From positions 1 through 48,077 of the forward strand of contig CAKZIX010000150.1 in the NCBI GenBank assembly GCA_936936565.1: 48,077 bases of DNA. Direction: 5' to 3'. Below the pieces are notes generated by a model, which made no database searches, was not told the origin of the DNA, and saw only the letters and a program-made list of their open reading frames with translations. The translations under genes and the position numbers were made by a program. The DNA comes from an uncultured Nocardiaceae bacterium (GTDB lineage: Bacteria; Actinomycetota; Actinomycetes; Mycobacteriales; Mycobacteriaceae). Below, one piece after another: positions 40,516-47,376 of this stretch. Every line of letters begins with the position of its first letter. The stretch's first letter is position 1.

Positions 40516-40861
40516 GCACGATCACTTCCGCCTCGACACCCTGTTCGACGAGCCCGTCCCGTAACGCCTCGGCGGCCTTCTTGTAGACGATCGATCGAAT
40601 CAGCTCGGGCGCGACCGCGCCGGCCATCCCGCTGTACTTGTTCTGCGCGGCAGCCATGTCGATGGGGTTCAGCAGCTCGACGGTGATGAGCCGCTTCTTG
40701 CCTGCGACGACACTCGATTCGAGGGCCAGCGGGGCGCCCGCCAACGCGGCGACGCGTTCGGTCAGTGCCTGCACCCGGCTGCGCAGCCGGCGCGCGGCAA
40801 ACACCAACACGACGATCGCGACAAGGTTCACTGCGAGAACGATCGGAATCACGATCGGCAT
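40502..40861 (-). CDS. Small membrane-anchored protein, first gene of the patatin operon
   Basis: A 119-residue protein. One N-terminal membrane helix (VIPIVLAVNLVAIVVLVFAA) leads into a short coiled coil (RRLRSRVQALTERVAALAG). A soluble domain then follows with ITVELLNPIDMAAAQNKYSG and a C-terminal strand-helix-strand (AAEALRDGLVEQGVEAEVIVHV). ATG at 40861 is preferred over the TTG three bases upstream. The gene is divergent from the SDR gene and overlaps the next gene by 14 bases, so it heads a four-gene operon. No family name is known to me. Confidence 0.75.
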   Translation of the reverse strand: MPIVIPIVLAVNLVAIVVLVFAARRLRSRVQALTERVAALAGAPLALESSVVAGKKRLITVELLNPIDMAAAQNKYSGMAGAVAPELIRSIVYKKAAEALRDGLVEQGVEAEVIVHVGA

Positions 40862-40968
40862 CAAGTGATTGTAACGACGCGTCTCAGATACGGACCGAAT
40901 TCGAGCGTCGTTATCGTTCTTGGCGAGCGGCCAACACCAACGTCCGCCAGAACGACAAGGAGAACAAG

Positions 40969-41730
40969 GTGGAACTTACGGGATCCGCAGCACTGATCAC
41001 CGGCGCCGCGTCCGGGCTCGGCGCGGCCACGGCCAGGCGATTCGCCGATGCGGGCGCGACCGTTTTCGGCCTCGACCTCGCCCAGTCGATCGAGAAGGCC
41101 GGTGAGGTCCCCGGCGTCACCTTCATCGAAACGGACGTGACCAGCGGCGAAGCGGTCCAGGCCGCCGTCGACACGATCGTCGGATCCGGTGTTCCGCTGC
41201 GCAGCGCCGTCAACTGCGCCGGTGTGGGCTGGGCCGGGCGCATCCTGTCCAAGAAGGGACCGCACGACCTCGAACTGTTCCGTACGGTCATCACGATCAA
41301 CCTGCTCGGCACCTTCAACGTGATGCGTTTGGCCGCCGACGCGATGTCGAAGACCGATCCGGTCGACGAGGCCGGCCAGCGCGGCGTCGTCATCAACACC
41401 GCGTCGGTGGCGGCGTTCGAGGGCCAAGTCGGCCAGATCGCCTACTCGGCATCCAAGGGCGGTGTGCACGGCATGACGGTGCCCGCCGCGCGCGACCTCG
41501 CACAGTTCGGCATCCGCGTGAACACCATCGCGCCCGGCATCATCGACACCCCCATGCTCGCCGGTGTCGACGCGGACTACCGCAAGGGCCTCGAAGCGGG
41601 CGTGCCGTTCCCGTCGCGGCTGGGCCGTCCCGACGAGTACGCCCAGCTCGCGGCGTTCATCGTCGAGCACGACTACATCAACGGCGAGACCATCCGCATG
41701 GACGGCGCGCTGCGCATGGCGCCGCGGTAG
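40969..41730 (+). CDS. Short-chain dehydrogenase (type II 3-hydroxyacyl-CoA dehydrogenase-like)
   Basis: A 253-residue classical SDR. The NAD-binding TGAASGLG motif is at residues 11-18, with a following acidic residue (FGLDLAQ) that favours NAD over NADP. NCAGVG is the second motif, and the active-site Tyr and Lys lie in YSASKGG near 159-163, followed by VNTIAPGIIDTPM. The pattern is that of HSD17B10-type 3-hydroxyacyl-CoA dehydrogenases, so a beta-oxidation role is likely. GTG 40969 has AAGGAG seven bases upstream. The stop lies in the first copy of a tandem repeat. Confidence 0.9.
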   Translation: MELTGSAALITGAASGLGAATARRFADAGATVFGLDLAQSIEKAGEVPGVTFIETDVTSGEAVQAAVDTIVGSGVPLRSAVNCAGVGWAGRILSKKGPHDLELFRTVITINLLGTFNVMRLAADAMSKTDPVDEAGQRGVVINTASVAAFEGQVGQIAYSASKGGVHGMTVPAARDLAQFGIRVNTIAPGIIDTPMLAGVDADYRKGLEAGVPFPSRLGRPDEYAQLAAFIVEHDYINGETIRMDGALRMAPR

Positions 41731-41825
41731 CGCCGAGCCGGCTGCCGTAGCGCGAAGCCGGGCTGCAGTAGCGCAGTGCCGGCTGCCGTAGCGCAGTGGC
41801 GGCTGGGGTAGCGCAGTGACCGGCT
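41727..41825. repeat. Tandem ~20-bp repeats after the SDR gene
   Basis: GTAGCGC occurs at 41727, 41747, 41768, 41788 and 41808, spaced 20-21 bases, within units close to CCGGCTGCCGTAGCGCAGTG. The first unit includes the SDR stop codon. No reading frame or promoter is evident. Confidence 0.8.
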
Positions 41826-41853
41826 TGCGCCCCGGCCGCCGTCGCCTGAAGCC

Positions 41854-41904
41854 GCATGAAGGTCACCCTCGTTCACACAAGTTGAATGAAGGTGACCTTC
41901 ATGC
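41854..41904. repeat. Palindromic intergenic element, likely terminator
   Basis: GCATGAAGGTCACC (41854-41867) is the exact inverse complement of GGTGACCTTCATGC (41891-41904), a 14-bp stem with a 23-base loop. The second arm alone is a palindrome, ATGAAGGT-G-ACCTTCAT (41886-41902). It could be a mobile palindromic repeat or a terminator. Confidence 0.6.
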
Positions 41905-41941
41905 AATATCGAGACCCGTCCGCATGGACGAACTACCGAAC

Positions 41942-41957
41942 CCGTCCGCACGGACGG
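41942..41957. repeat. Short palindrome CCGTCCG-CA-CGGACGG
   Basis: A perfect 7-bp inverted repeat with a two-base loop. A near copy (CGTCC-GCAT-GGACG) lies just upstream at about 41917-41930. Confidence 0.5.
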
Positions 41958-42057
41958 CGCACGGGCATGGTGCCGCGGCAGCGCAGTGCGCGGCCGGTGG
42001 CGCCGCAGTAGTGCGGTGCGCGGCCGGGGTGCGCGGTCGCGCTGCCGGGACGAAGCG

Positions 42058-43668
42058 CTACAGGTCCGCGCTGTGCGGGATCTCGGTGTCCGCGCGCTCG
42101 GACATCCACAGACGGAGCGCGCGGGTGGCCAGCACGTCGTCTTCGTTGTAGTGCAGCAACCGTTCCCGTTGATCGAGTGCCGGCGCGGCGTCGTAGCCGA
42201 CGGCGGCGCGATACCAGCTCATCGATGCCTCGCCGCCGGCCTCCGGATCCCGCCAGGAGAACCCGGCGACCGGCGCAATCTTCTTGAGGCCCTTGCCGTT
42301 CGGGCAGATGAATTGATCGTTGACGACGGCGAAGATATCGACCCACTGGGGGCTGCCGATGAACGCTTTCACCTCGTCGACCGCGGGCACCCCGGGCACG
42401 CCCGCGAACCGGCGCGCCGAGTCGAGCAGCCATTTGTCTTCGGCGGTGCGCGAATAACAGTATGCGGCAAAGGTTTTGCCCGACTGTTCGGCCCGCGCGC
42501 GGATGTCGGACAGCCAGGTCCAGAAGGCGCCGAACGAGCGTCCCTCGTCGGCGGTGGGCAGCGGGTCCCACGTGACGAAGGGCCGGTACTCCGGCGCGCG
42601 GGTGCCGTCGTCGAGCAGCGTGCCCCACAGGTAGGCGCCGTGCTCCTGGTAGCTCTCGAGATCCACGTCCACCTCGATGTCGGCGCGCGGCACCGTCACG
42701 TGCGCAACCCGGCGCACCAGCGGCACCCCGGCCAGCCAGGCCCGTGCCGTGACGACGATGTCGGCGAAATCCCCGAACTGCCAGTCTTCGGGCGCCGCGC
42801 CGCGGTACTCGGCCAGCTGGTCGATGGTGGCCAGGCCCAGGCCGCGCACCACATCGGCGCGCGCGCCGGGCGCGACCAGGCTGACATCGCGCATCTCGCG
42901 CAACTGCGCCTGGCAGCGCGACCACCACGGGCACGACCGGCACTCCCCGATCTGCGAAGGCAGGGTGGCCACCTCGCCCCGCGCCACCGCGAGCCGATCT
43001 GCAAACCGCGCGTCGTACTCCGACAGCACGGCCGAAAGATCATGCACCAGAACACAATCGAATGCCATCCCGATGACGCCGCCGACCGCGCGCGGGCTTG
43101 CGTAGCCGTGCCGCTCGAGCATCCGCTGCACCTGCGCCAGGCGCAGCTGATCGCGCAGCTGCGGGCGCACCTTGCGCTCGGGATCGGGCCGTGGCGCCCA
43201 GGCGTCGAATTCGGTGATCAGCGCGGCGGGCCCGTCGTCCGACGGGCGCGGATCGGTGACCTTGTGGTTGACGACGATCACCGGCAGATACCCGACATCG
43301 TCACGCAACAGAATCTCGACCCCGCCGCGGCGCCCGGTGTCCGGTTCGGCGGGCAGCATCGCTCCCCAGATGCGCGGCGCGCCCGCGGCGAGCGCGGCCA
43401 TCGTGGCGGCCACCCGATCACCGGTCGGGTCGATCACCACCCAGCCCGACTGCCGTGCGACGAGCGCGTCCCGGACCGCATCGCGGTGCGCGAGGGCCGC
43501 CTCGCGCCGCTGCTGCACCCCGCTGTCTTCGGCGACGCCGGACACCAGCTCCGGATGCGACGACTCCAGCGCCAGCCGGTGCCGGCACCTCGTCAGGCTG
43601 CCCGGCTCGATGAGAATCGGGCGCGAGGCGGCCGGCCGAGCGACATCGTCATCCTCGGTGGTCGTCAC
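42058..43668 (-). CDS. TM0106 family RecB-like putative nuclease
   Basis: A 536-residue two-part protein. The N-terminal half (about 15-290) resembles RecB/Cas4-type nucleases, with a possible active-site region (GGVEILLRDDVGYLPVIVVNHK) and a cysteine cluster (ECRSCPWWSRC) suited to an iron-sulfur site. The C-terminal half (about 325-530) is a DEDD-type RNase H-fold exonuclease domain: EVDVDLESYQ, then LHYNEDDVLATRAL. This is the TM0106 family plan. It probably acts on DNA or RNA ends, with biological role unknown. GTG start at 43668. It is divergent from the DUF6474 gene. Confidence 0.85.
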   Translation of the reverse strand: MTTTEDDDVARPAASRPILIEPGSLTRCRHRLALESSHPELVSGVAEDSGVQQRREAALAHRDAVRDALVARQSGWVVIDPTGDRVAATMAALAAGAPRIWGAMLPAEPDTGRRGGVEILLRDDVGYLPVIVVNHKVTDPRPSDDGPAALITEFDAWAPRPDPERKVRPQLRDQLRLAQVQRMLERHGYASPRAVGGVIGMAFDCVLVHDLSAVLSEYDARFADRLAVARGEVATLPSQIGECRSCPWWSRCQAQLREMRDVSLVAPGARADVVRGLGLATIDQLAEYRGAAPEDWQFGDFADIVVTARAWLAGVPLVRRVAHVTVPRADIEVDVDLESYQEHGAYLWGTLLDDGTRAPEYRPFVTWDPLPTADEGRSFGAFWTWLSDIRARAEQSGKTFAAYCYSRTAEDKWLLDSARRFAGVPGVPAVDEVKAFIGSPQWVDIFAVVNDQFICPNGKGLKKIAPVAGFSWRDPEAGGEASMSWYRAAVGYDAAPALDQRERLLHYNEDDVLATRALRLWMSERADTEIPHSADL

Positions 43669-43759
43669 ACCTCAAGACTGTATGCGCGCCCCCCGACAGC
43701 TCGCGTAGGGTGATGCGCGAACTCGCGACAGCAACGCCAATCCGCGGAAGGGCCTTTCG

Positions 43760-44401
43760 ATGGGGTTGTTCAAGAAGCGCAAGAGCCGCGCCACGCGTAA
43801 GGCCGAGGCAAAGGCGCTCAAGCACAAAGCCAAGGTCGAGGCGAAGCTTGCGGCCCGCAACGACCGCAAGCGCACGCGGTCGGAGCGCCGCGCGGCCGCG
43901 AAGCTGGACAAGGCCCAGCTGTCCACGCTCAAGGCTCAAGAGAAGGCGGCGTTGAAGGTGGCGGCAAAGGCGGAGCGCGATCCGTTCTCGGTGGCTTCGG
44001 TGAAGAAGTACCTCGGCGTGGCGCGGGTGCTCGCGCCCGTGCTGGCGCCGCTCGCCTACAAGGGCGCCACCTTTGTGCGCGGCCGGCTCGACAGCCGCCG
44101 CGCCAGTCAGCTCGGGGTCGGCGTCCAGCAGTTGGGTGAATACACCGGCCACGGCGCCAAGCTCACGGCGCGGATCGCCAGCGCCGAGTCCTCGACCAAC
44201 GACATCCTCGAGCGCAACGGCACGGACGGCAAGGTCAAGAAGTTCGCCGAGTCCACGCGCACCCGGCTGTCGGAGCTGAGCATGGCGGTCCGCACCGCCG
44301 AGCAGATGCCGCCGGAACGCCGCCGGGCCGCACACCAGGCGATCGCCGAAGAGCTCGGCCGCATCGAAACCGAACTGCTCGACAAGCTCGGCGTGCATTG
44401 A
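43760..44401 (+). CDS. DUF6474 family protein
   Basis: A 213-residue protein. The first 75 residues are a highly basic, Ala/Lys/Arg coiled coil (LFKKRKSRATRKAEAKALKHKAKVEA), followed by YLGVARVLAPVLAPLAYKGATF, a hydrophobic stretch that may dip into the membrane. A helical C-terminal part follows (AESSTNDILERNGTD, then AEELGRIETELLDKL). It is an actinobacterial family of unknown function. The TGA overlaps the TTG of the next gene (TTGA), and it heads the copper-linked operon. GGAAGG precedes the ATG by about seven bases. Confidence 0.82.
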   Translation: MGLFKKRKSRATRKAEAKALKHKAKVEAKLAARNDRKRTRSERRAAAKLDKAQLSTLKAQEKAALKVAAKAERDPFSVASVKKYLGVARVLAPVLAPLAYKGATFVRGRLDSRRASQLGVGVQQLGEYTGHGAKLTARIASAESSTNDILERNGTDGKVKKFAESTRTRLSELSMAVRTAEQMPPERRRAAHQAIAEELGRIETELLDKLGVH

Positions 44402-44859
44402 ACGATCGGCCCCGCTCGGGCGTCCTGGTCGGGGCGCTCGCCGGTGCGCTGAGCATCGCCGCGCACGGGTTCGCCGGCGGCGACTACCCGGACACGGCGT
44501 CGCTGACGGTGCTCACCGCCGTCTGCGGGTTGATTGCCACCCTGCGGCTGCCCGTCGTGGCGCTGCTCGCGCTCGGACAGCTCGGCGGGCACACCGCTCT
44601 GTCCGTCACCGGGCACGGGCACTGGTCCGATCTGTCGCCGACGATGGTGGGCGCGCACGTCGTCGCCACCCTCGCGTGCGCGGCGCTGCTGGCGGCCGCG
44701 ATGGGGCTGTACCGCTTCGCTGCTGCGACACTGCGGGCACTCACCGGACCCCGCCCCGCCGCTGTCGTCACAGCGGGGGCGGCCGTCGTCCACGACCTGC
44801 TGCGCGCGCGCACGATCGCCGGATCCGTCTCGCCACGGGGGCCGCCGGTCATCGCCTGA
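44398..44859 (+). CDS. Four-TM membrane protein in the copper-linked operon
   Basis: A 153-residue protein with four hydrophobic helices (SGVLVGALAGALSIAAHG, TASLTVLTAVCGLIATLRL, VVALLALGQLGGHTAL and MVGAHVVATLACAALLAAAMGLY). It contains several His in or near helices (AAHGF, GGHTAL, VTGHGHW, GAHVV), which could bind Cu or haem. The TTG start overlaps the DUF6474 stop by four bases. YcnI follows 35 bases after the stop. No family name is certain; it resembles small membrane proteins encoded with CopC/CopD. Confidence 0.78.
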   Translation: MNDRPRSGVLVGALAGALSIAAHGFAGGDYPDTASLTVLTAVCGLIATLRLPVVALLALGQLGGHTALSVTGHGHWSDLSPTMVGAHVVATLACAALLAAAMGLYRFAAATLRALTGPRPAAVVTAGAAVVHDLLRARTIAGSVSPRGPPVIA

Positions 44860-44894
44860 CCGCGAACCATTTCCCCTGACGAGAAAGACCATTC

Positions 44895-45557
44895 ATGAAT
44901 ACCCTCATTTCGCGTGCCCTGATCACGGTGGGCACCAGCGCGGCGCTGGCCGTGTCCGCGGCCGGCGTGGCCGCCGCCCACGTCACCGTCGACGCGCCCG
45001 GCGCCAAGCAAGGCGGCTACGCGGTGCTCACCTTCAAGGTGCCCACCGAGTCCGACACCGCCAGCACCACCAAGCTGTCGGTCCGGCTGCCCGGCCTGAA
45101 ATCCGCTCGGACCGAGCCCCTTCCGGGCTGGAAAGCCGAAGTGCAGCGCGACGGTGGCGGCCAGGTCGTCGGCGTCACGTGGACCGCCGATCCGGGTGTC
45201 GGGGTGGCGCCCGCACAGTTCCAGCGGTTCGTGCTCAGCGTCGGGCCGCTGCCCGAGCGCGACAAGCTCTACTTCCCGGCCGCGCAGACTTACAGCGACG
45301 GCAAGGTGGTCGACTGGGCCGAGGAGAAAGACGAGGCCGAACACCCCGCGCCGGTGGTCACCCTTGCCGCGGCCGGAAACGGTCACGGCACCACACAGAA
45401 CCACGCCGTGCCGGACGCGTCGGCCGCGCAGGCCGGCGGCGAGCAGGCCGACGGCACCGACACCACCGCACGCTGGCTGGGCGGCATCGGGCTGGCGCTC
45501 GGCGCGCTCGGCGCCGCGCTCGGGCTCGGCTCCGTGCTGCGCGGTCGCCGGTCGTGA
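44895..45557 (+). CDS. YcnI family copper-binding protein (DUF1775)
   Basis: A 220-residue exported protein. A signal peptide of about 28 residues is cleaved before His (VAAAHVTVDAPG), so the mature N-terminal His can act as a copper brace ligand, as in YcnI. The domain has GGYAVLTFKVPTESD and PGWKAEVQRD, whose Trp is conserved near the copper. A linker and one C-terminal membrane helix (GGIGLALGALGAALGLGSVL) anchor it outside the membrane. Its stop overlaps the GTG of copC (GTGA). It likely chaperones extracytoplasmic copper. Confidence 0.92.
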   Translation: MNTLISRALITVGTSAALAVSAAGVAAAHVTVDAPGAKQGGYAVLTFKVPTESDTASTTKLSVRLPGLKSARTEPLPGWKAEVQRDGGGQVVGVTWTADPGVGVAPAQFQRFVLSVGPLPERDKLYFPAAQTYSDGKVVDWAEEKDEAEHPAPVVTLAAAGNGHGTTQNHAVPDASAAQAGGEQADGTDTTARWLGGIGLALGALGAALGLGSVLRGRRS

Positions 45558-46081
45558 GCGCTTCGCGGGCGGCGCTGGCCGCCCTGATCACCACCCTGCT
45601 CGCCGGCACCGGGCTGCTGCTCGGCGCCGGCGTGGCGGGCGCACACGCGTACGTGACGGACAGCAATCCGGCCGACGGCGCGTCGCTGTCCTCGGGACCG
45701 GACCGGGCCACCGTGAAGTTCAACGAACCGCTGCAGACGCAGTTCGCCACGCTCACCGTGGTGGGTCCGGACGGCAATCTGTGGTCGGAAACCCAACCGC
45801 AGGTCGACGGCCCGACGATCAGCGTCGCGTTGCGACCGTTGGGCCCGACGGGCACCTACACCATCGGGTTCCGGGTCACCTCCGCCGACGGGCACGTGGT
45901 CAGCGGCACCCGGACCTTCACCCTCACCACCGCGGGCACCGGCACGCCGGGCCCGAAACCCGGTGCCGACAAGGAAGATTCGGGCAGTAGCCGGATCCCC
46001 ACCTGGCCGTTCGTGGTGGGTGCGGTGGTGCTGTTCGCGGGCGGACTGATGTTCGCGCTGCGGCCGACTCGGAAGCGATGA
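45554..46081 (+). CDS. copC: CopC domain protein with C-terminal membrane anchor
   Basis: A 175-residue exported protein. The signal peptide ends at GVAGA, leaving His at the mature N-terminus (HAYVTDSNPADGASL), the standard CopC Cu(II) ligand. The ligand set continues with an Asp-His pair in VTSADGHVVSG. A Gly/Pro/Ser linker and a membrane helix (WPFVVGAVVLFAGGLMFAL) tether it. GTG start overlaps ycnI, and its TGA overlaps the ATG of the CopD-like gene (ATGA). It probably passes copper to the membrane partner. Confidence 0.93.
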   Translation: MSASRAALAALITTLLAGTGLLLGAGVAGAHAYVTDSNPADGASLSSGPDRATVKFNEPLQTQFATLTVVGPDGNLWSETQPQVDGPTISVALRPLGPTGTYTIGFRVTSADGHVVSGTRTFTLTTAGTGTPGPKPGADKEDSGSSRIPTWPFVVGAVVLFAGGLMFALRPTRKR

Positions 46082-47061
46082 GTTCCCCGCGGGCCGGCGG
46101 GCCGGCCCGCACGGGCCGGTGGGCATTGCCGGTTTTGGCGGTGCCCACCGGCCTGCTCGGGGTCAGCCTGGCCTGGCAGCTCACCGGCGCGCCGGGCCCG
46201 TCCAGCATCGTGCGCGCCGGTGCGGACCTCGCCGGTGCGGTCACGCTGGGGTTGGCGCTGTTGCCGCGCCTGGCCGGATCCCGGCCCGGCCGCGCGGTGG
46301 TCGCGCCGGACCGGGTGTGGCGTGCGCTGGCCGTCGTCGCGGCGGTGTGGACGGTCGCGGAGGCGAGCCTGCTGTTCATCGGGGCCGCCGACGTCGCGCA
46401 GTCGACGCTCGGCGGTCTCGGGCTGGACAGTTTCGCGGCTTATCTCACCGACATTCAGGCCGGCCGGGTCGGCCTGATCGCGCTGGCCTGCACGACGGTC
46501 GTCGTCGGCAGTGCGGTCGCCGGGTTCCGCGGCCGCTCGACACTGTCGCCCGAGCCGGTCGCCGCGATCGCCGCGGTCGCGCTGGTGTTGCGTCCGGCGA
46601 CCGGTCACATGTCCCAGCAGACGCTCGGCCCGGTGCTCGGTGCGGTGCACGTGCTGGCCGCGGCCGCCTGGGTCGGCGCGCTCGCAGCGCTGGCCATCGT
46701 GCTGCGGTCGCGCTCGGAGTGGGCGTCGGCGCTGCCTCGGTACTCCGCGGCGGCGCTGTGGTGCGTAGCGGTGCTCACCGTGACGGGCGGGGTGAACGCC
46801 GCGGTGCGGTTGGGTAGCGCGAGCGCCTTCGTCGACACCGGATACGGCCGGGTGGTGCTCGCCAAGGCGGTTCTGCTCGGCGTGCTCGTCGCGCTGGGCT
46901 GGTGGTGGCGGCGCACCTGGGTGGTATCGGCCCGGAGCCATCGCGTCGATGCCGACGTTTCCCTGCGCCGCGCGATTGTGGACGTAGCGGTCGGCGCCAT
47001 CGCATTCGGCCTGGCCGCAGCCCTGGCCGCTACCCCGCTGCCGGTGCCGGGAAACCTTTGA
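46078..47061 (+). CDS. CopD family copper-related membrane protein
   Basis: A 327-residue protein with eight or nine membrane helices. GHMSQQTLGPVLGAVHVLAAAAWVGALAAL contains the His residues typical of the CopD domain (PF05425), and TGGVNAAVRLG follows. It is the membrane partner of CopC for copper import or handling. It overlaps copC by four bases, which makes the whole set (DUF6474, 4-TM, ycnI, copC, copD) one operon. No CsoR operator was found in front of DUF6474. Confidence 0.9.
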   Translation: MSSPRAGGPARTGRWALPVLAVPTGLLGVSLAWQLTGAPGPSSIVRAGADLAGAVTLGLALLPRLAGSRPGRAVVAPDRVWRALAVVAAVWTVAEASLLFIGAADVAQSTLGGLGLDSFAAYLTDIQAGRVGLIALACTTVVVGSAVAGFRGRSTLSPEPVAAIAAVALVLRPATGHMSQQTLGPVLGAVHVLAAAAWVGALAALAIVLRSRSEWASALPRYSAAALWCVAVLTVTGGVNAAVRLGSASAFVDTGYGRVVLAKAVLLGVLVALGWWWRRTWVVSARSHRVDADVSLRRAIVDVAVGAIAFGLAAALAATPLPVPGNL

Positions 47062-47128
47062 ATTAGCGGTGCGTGTCGTGTCAGGATGGCCCCGTTCCGC
47101 TGTCAGTACCAGGGATCGGGGTCCCGTC

Positions 47129-47221
47129 ATGTCGTACCTGCTGTTCGATTTCCTCACGCCGATGCTGGGCGCCGAGGTCGCGTCGTACTGGGCACATCTG
47201 CTCGTCGTCTATCCGGAGTAG
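47129..47221 (+). CDS. Possible 30-residue hydrophobic peptide
   Basis: ATG at 47129 opens MSYLLFDFLTPMLGAEV... ending LLVVYPE at a TAG. It could be a single membrane helix. AGGGATCGGGG upstream may serve as ribosome site. No homology is known; chance is likely. Confidence 0.25.
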   Translation: MSYLLFDFLTPMLGAEVASYWAHLLVVYPE

Positions 47222-47234
47222 TTTGGCTCGTTCC

Positions 47235-47261
47235 AGGTAGCCGTGGGTACCGCGGCTACCT
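47235..47261. terminator. Hairpin terminator between copD and the SSADH gene
   Basis: AGGTAGCCG/CGGCTACCT gives a perfect 9-bp stem, extended to 12 by G-U pairing. No T-tract follows. It probably ends the copper operon transcript. Confidence 0.55.
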
Positions 47262-47376
47262 GCGCCGACTGGCCAGCGGCGGCGGTCCGCACGCAATGGG
47301 TGTGGCACCGGGTGACACCTAAATCGTCTAGAGTCGATGGTGTCCGCCGGACCCGTCACATCGAGGTGCGTAGCCA

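Larger units (their letters stand above)
41731..42057. other. 327-bp repeat-rich intergenic region between convergent genes
   Basis: No gene is seen. It contains the 20-bp tandem repeats, two kinds of palindrome (GAAGGTGACCTTC type at 41854-41904, and GTCCGCACGGAC type at 41942-41957) and a GTGCGCGGCCGG direct repeat near 41977-42033. It lies between the SDR and RecB-like genes, whose transcripts meet here. Confidence 0.6.
47062..47376. other. 315-bp intergenic region
   Basis: It holds one strong hairpin (47235-47261), a 30-codon hydrophobic frame at 47129-47221 and the promoter of the aldehyde dehydrogenase gene. No confident gene is seen. Confidence 0.5.

Noticed and set aside
34756..40861. 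CBASS-type phage defence because of the patatin gene
   Set aside because: No cyclic-nucleotide synthase (CD-NTase) or Cap2/Cap3 gene is adjacent, and patatins have many other roles.
42058..43668. CRISPR Cas4 or a defence nuclease
   Set aside because: The cysteine cluster is Cas4-like, but the C-terminal DEDD domain and lack of cas genes fit the TM0106 family, which is widespread and not tied to CRISPR.
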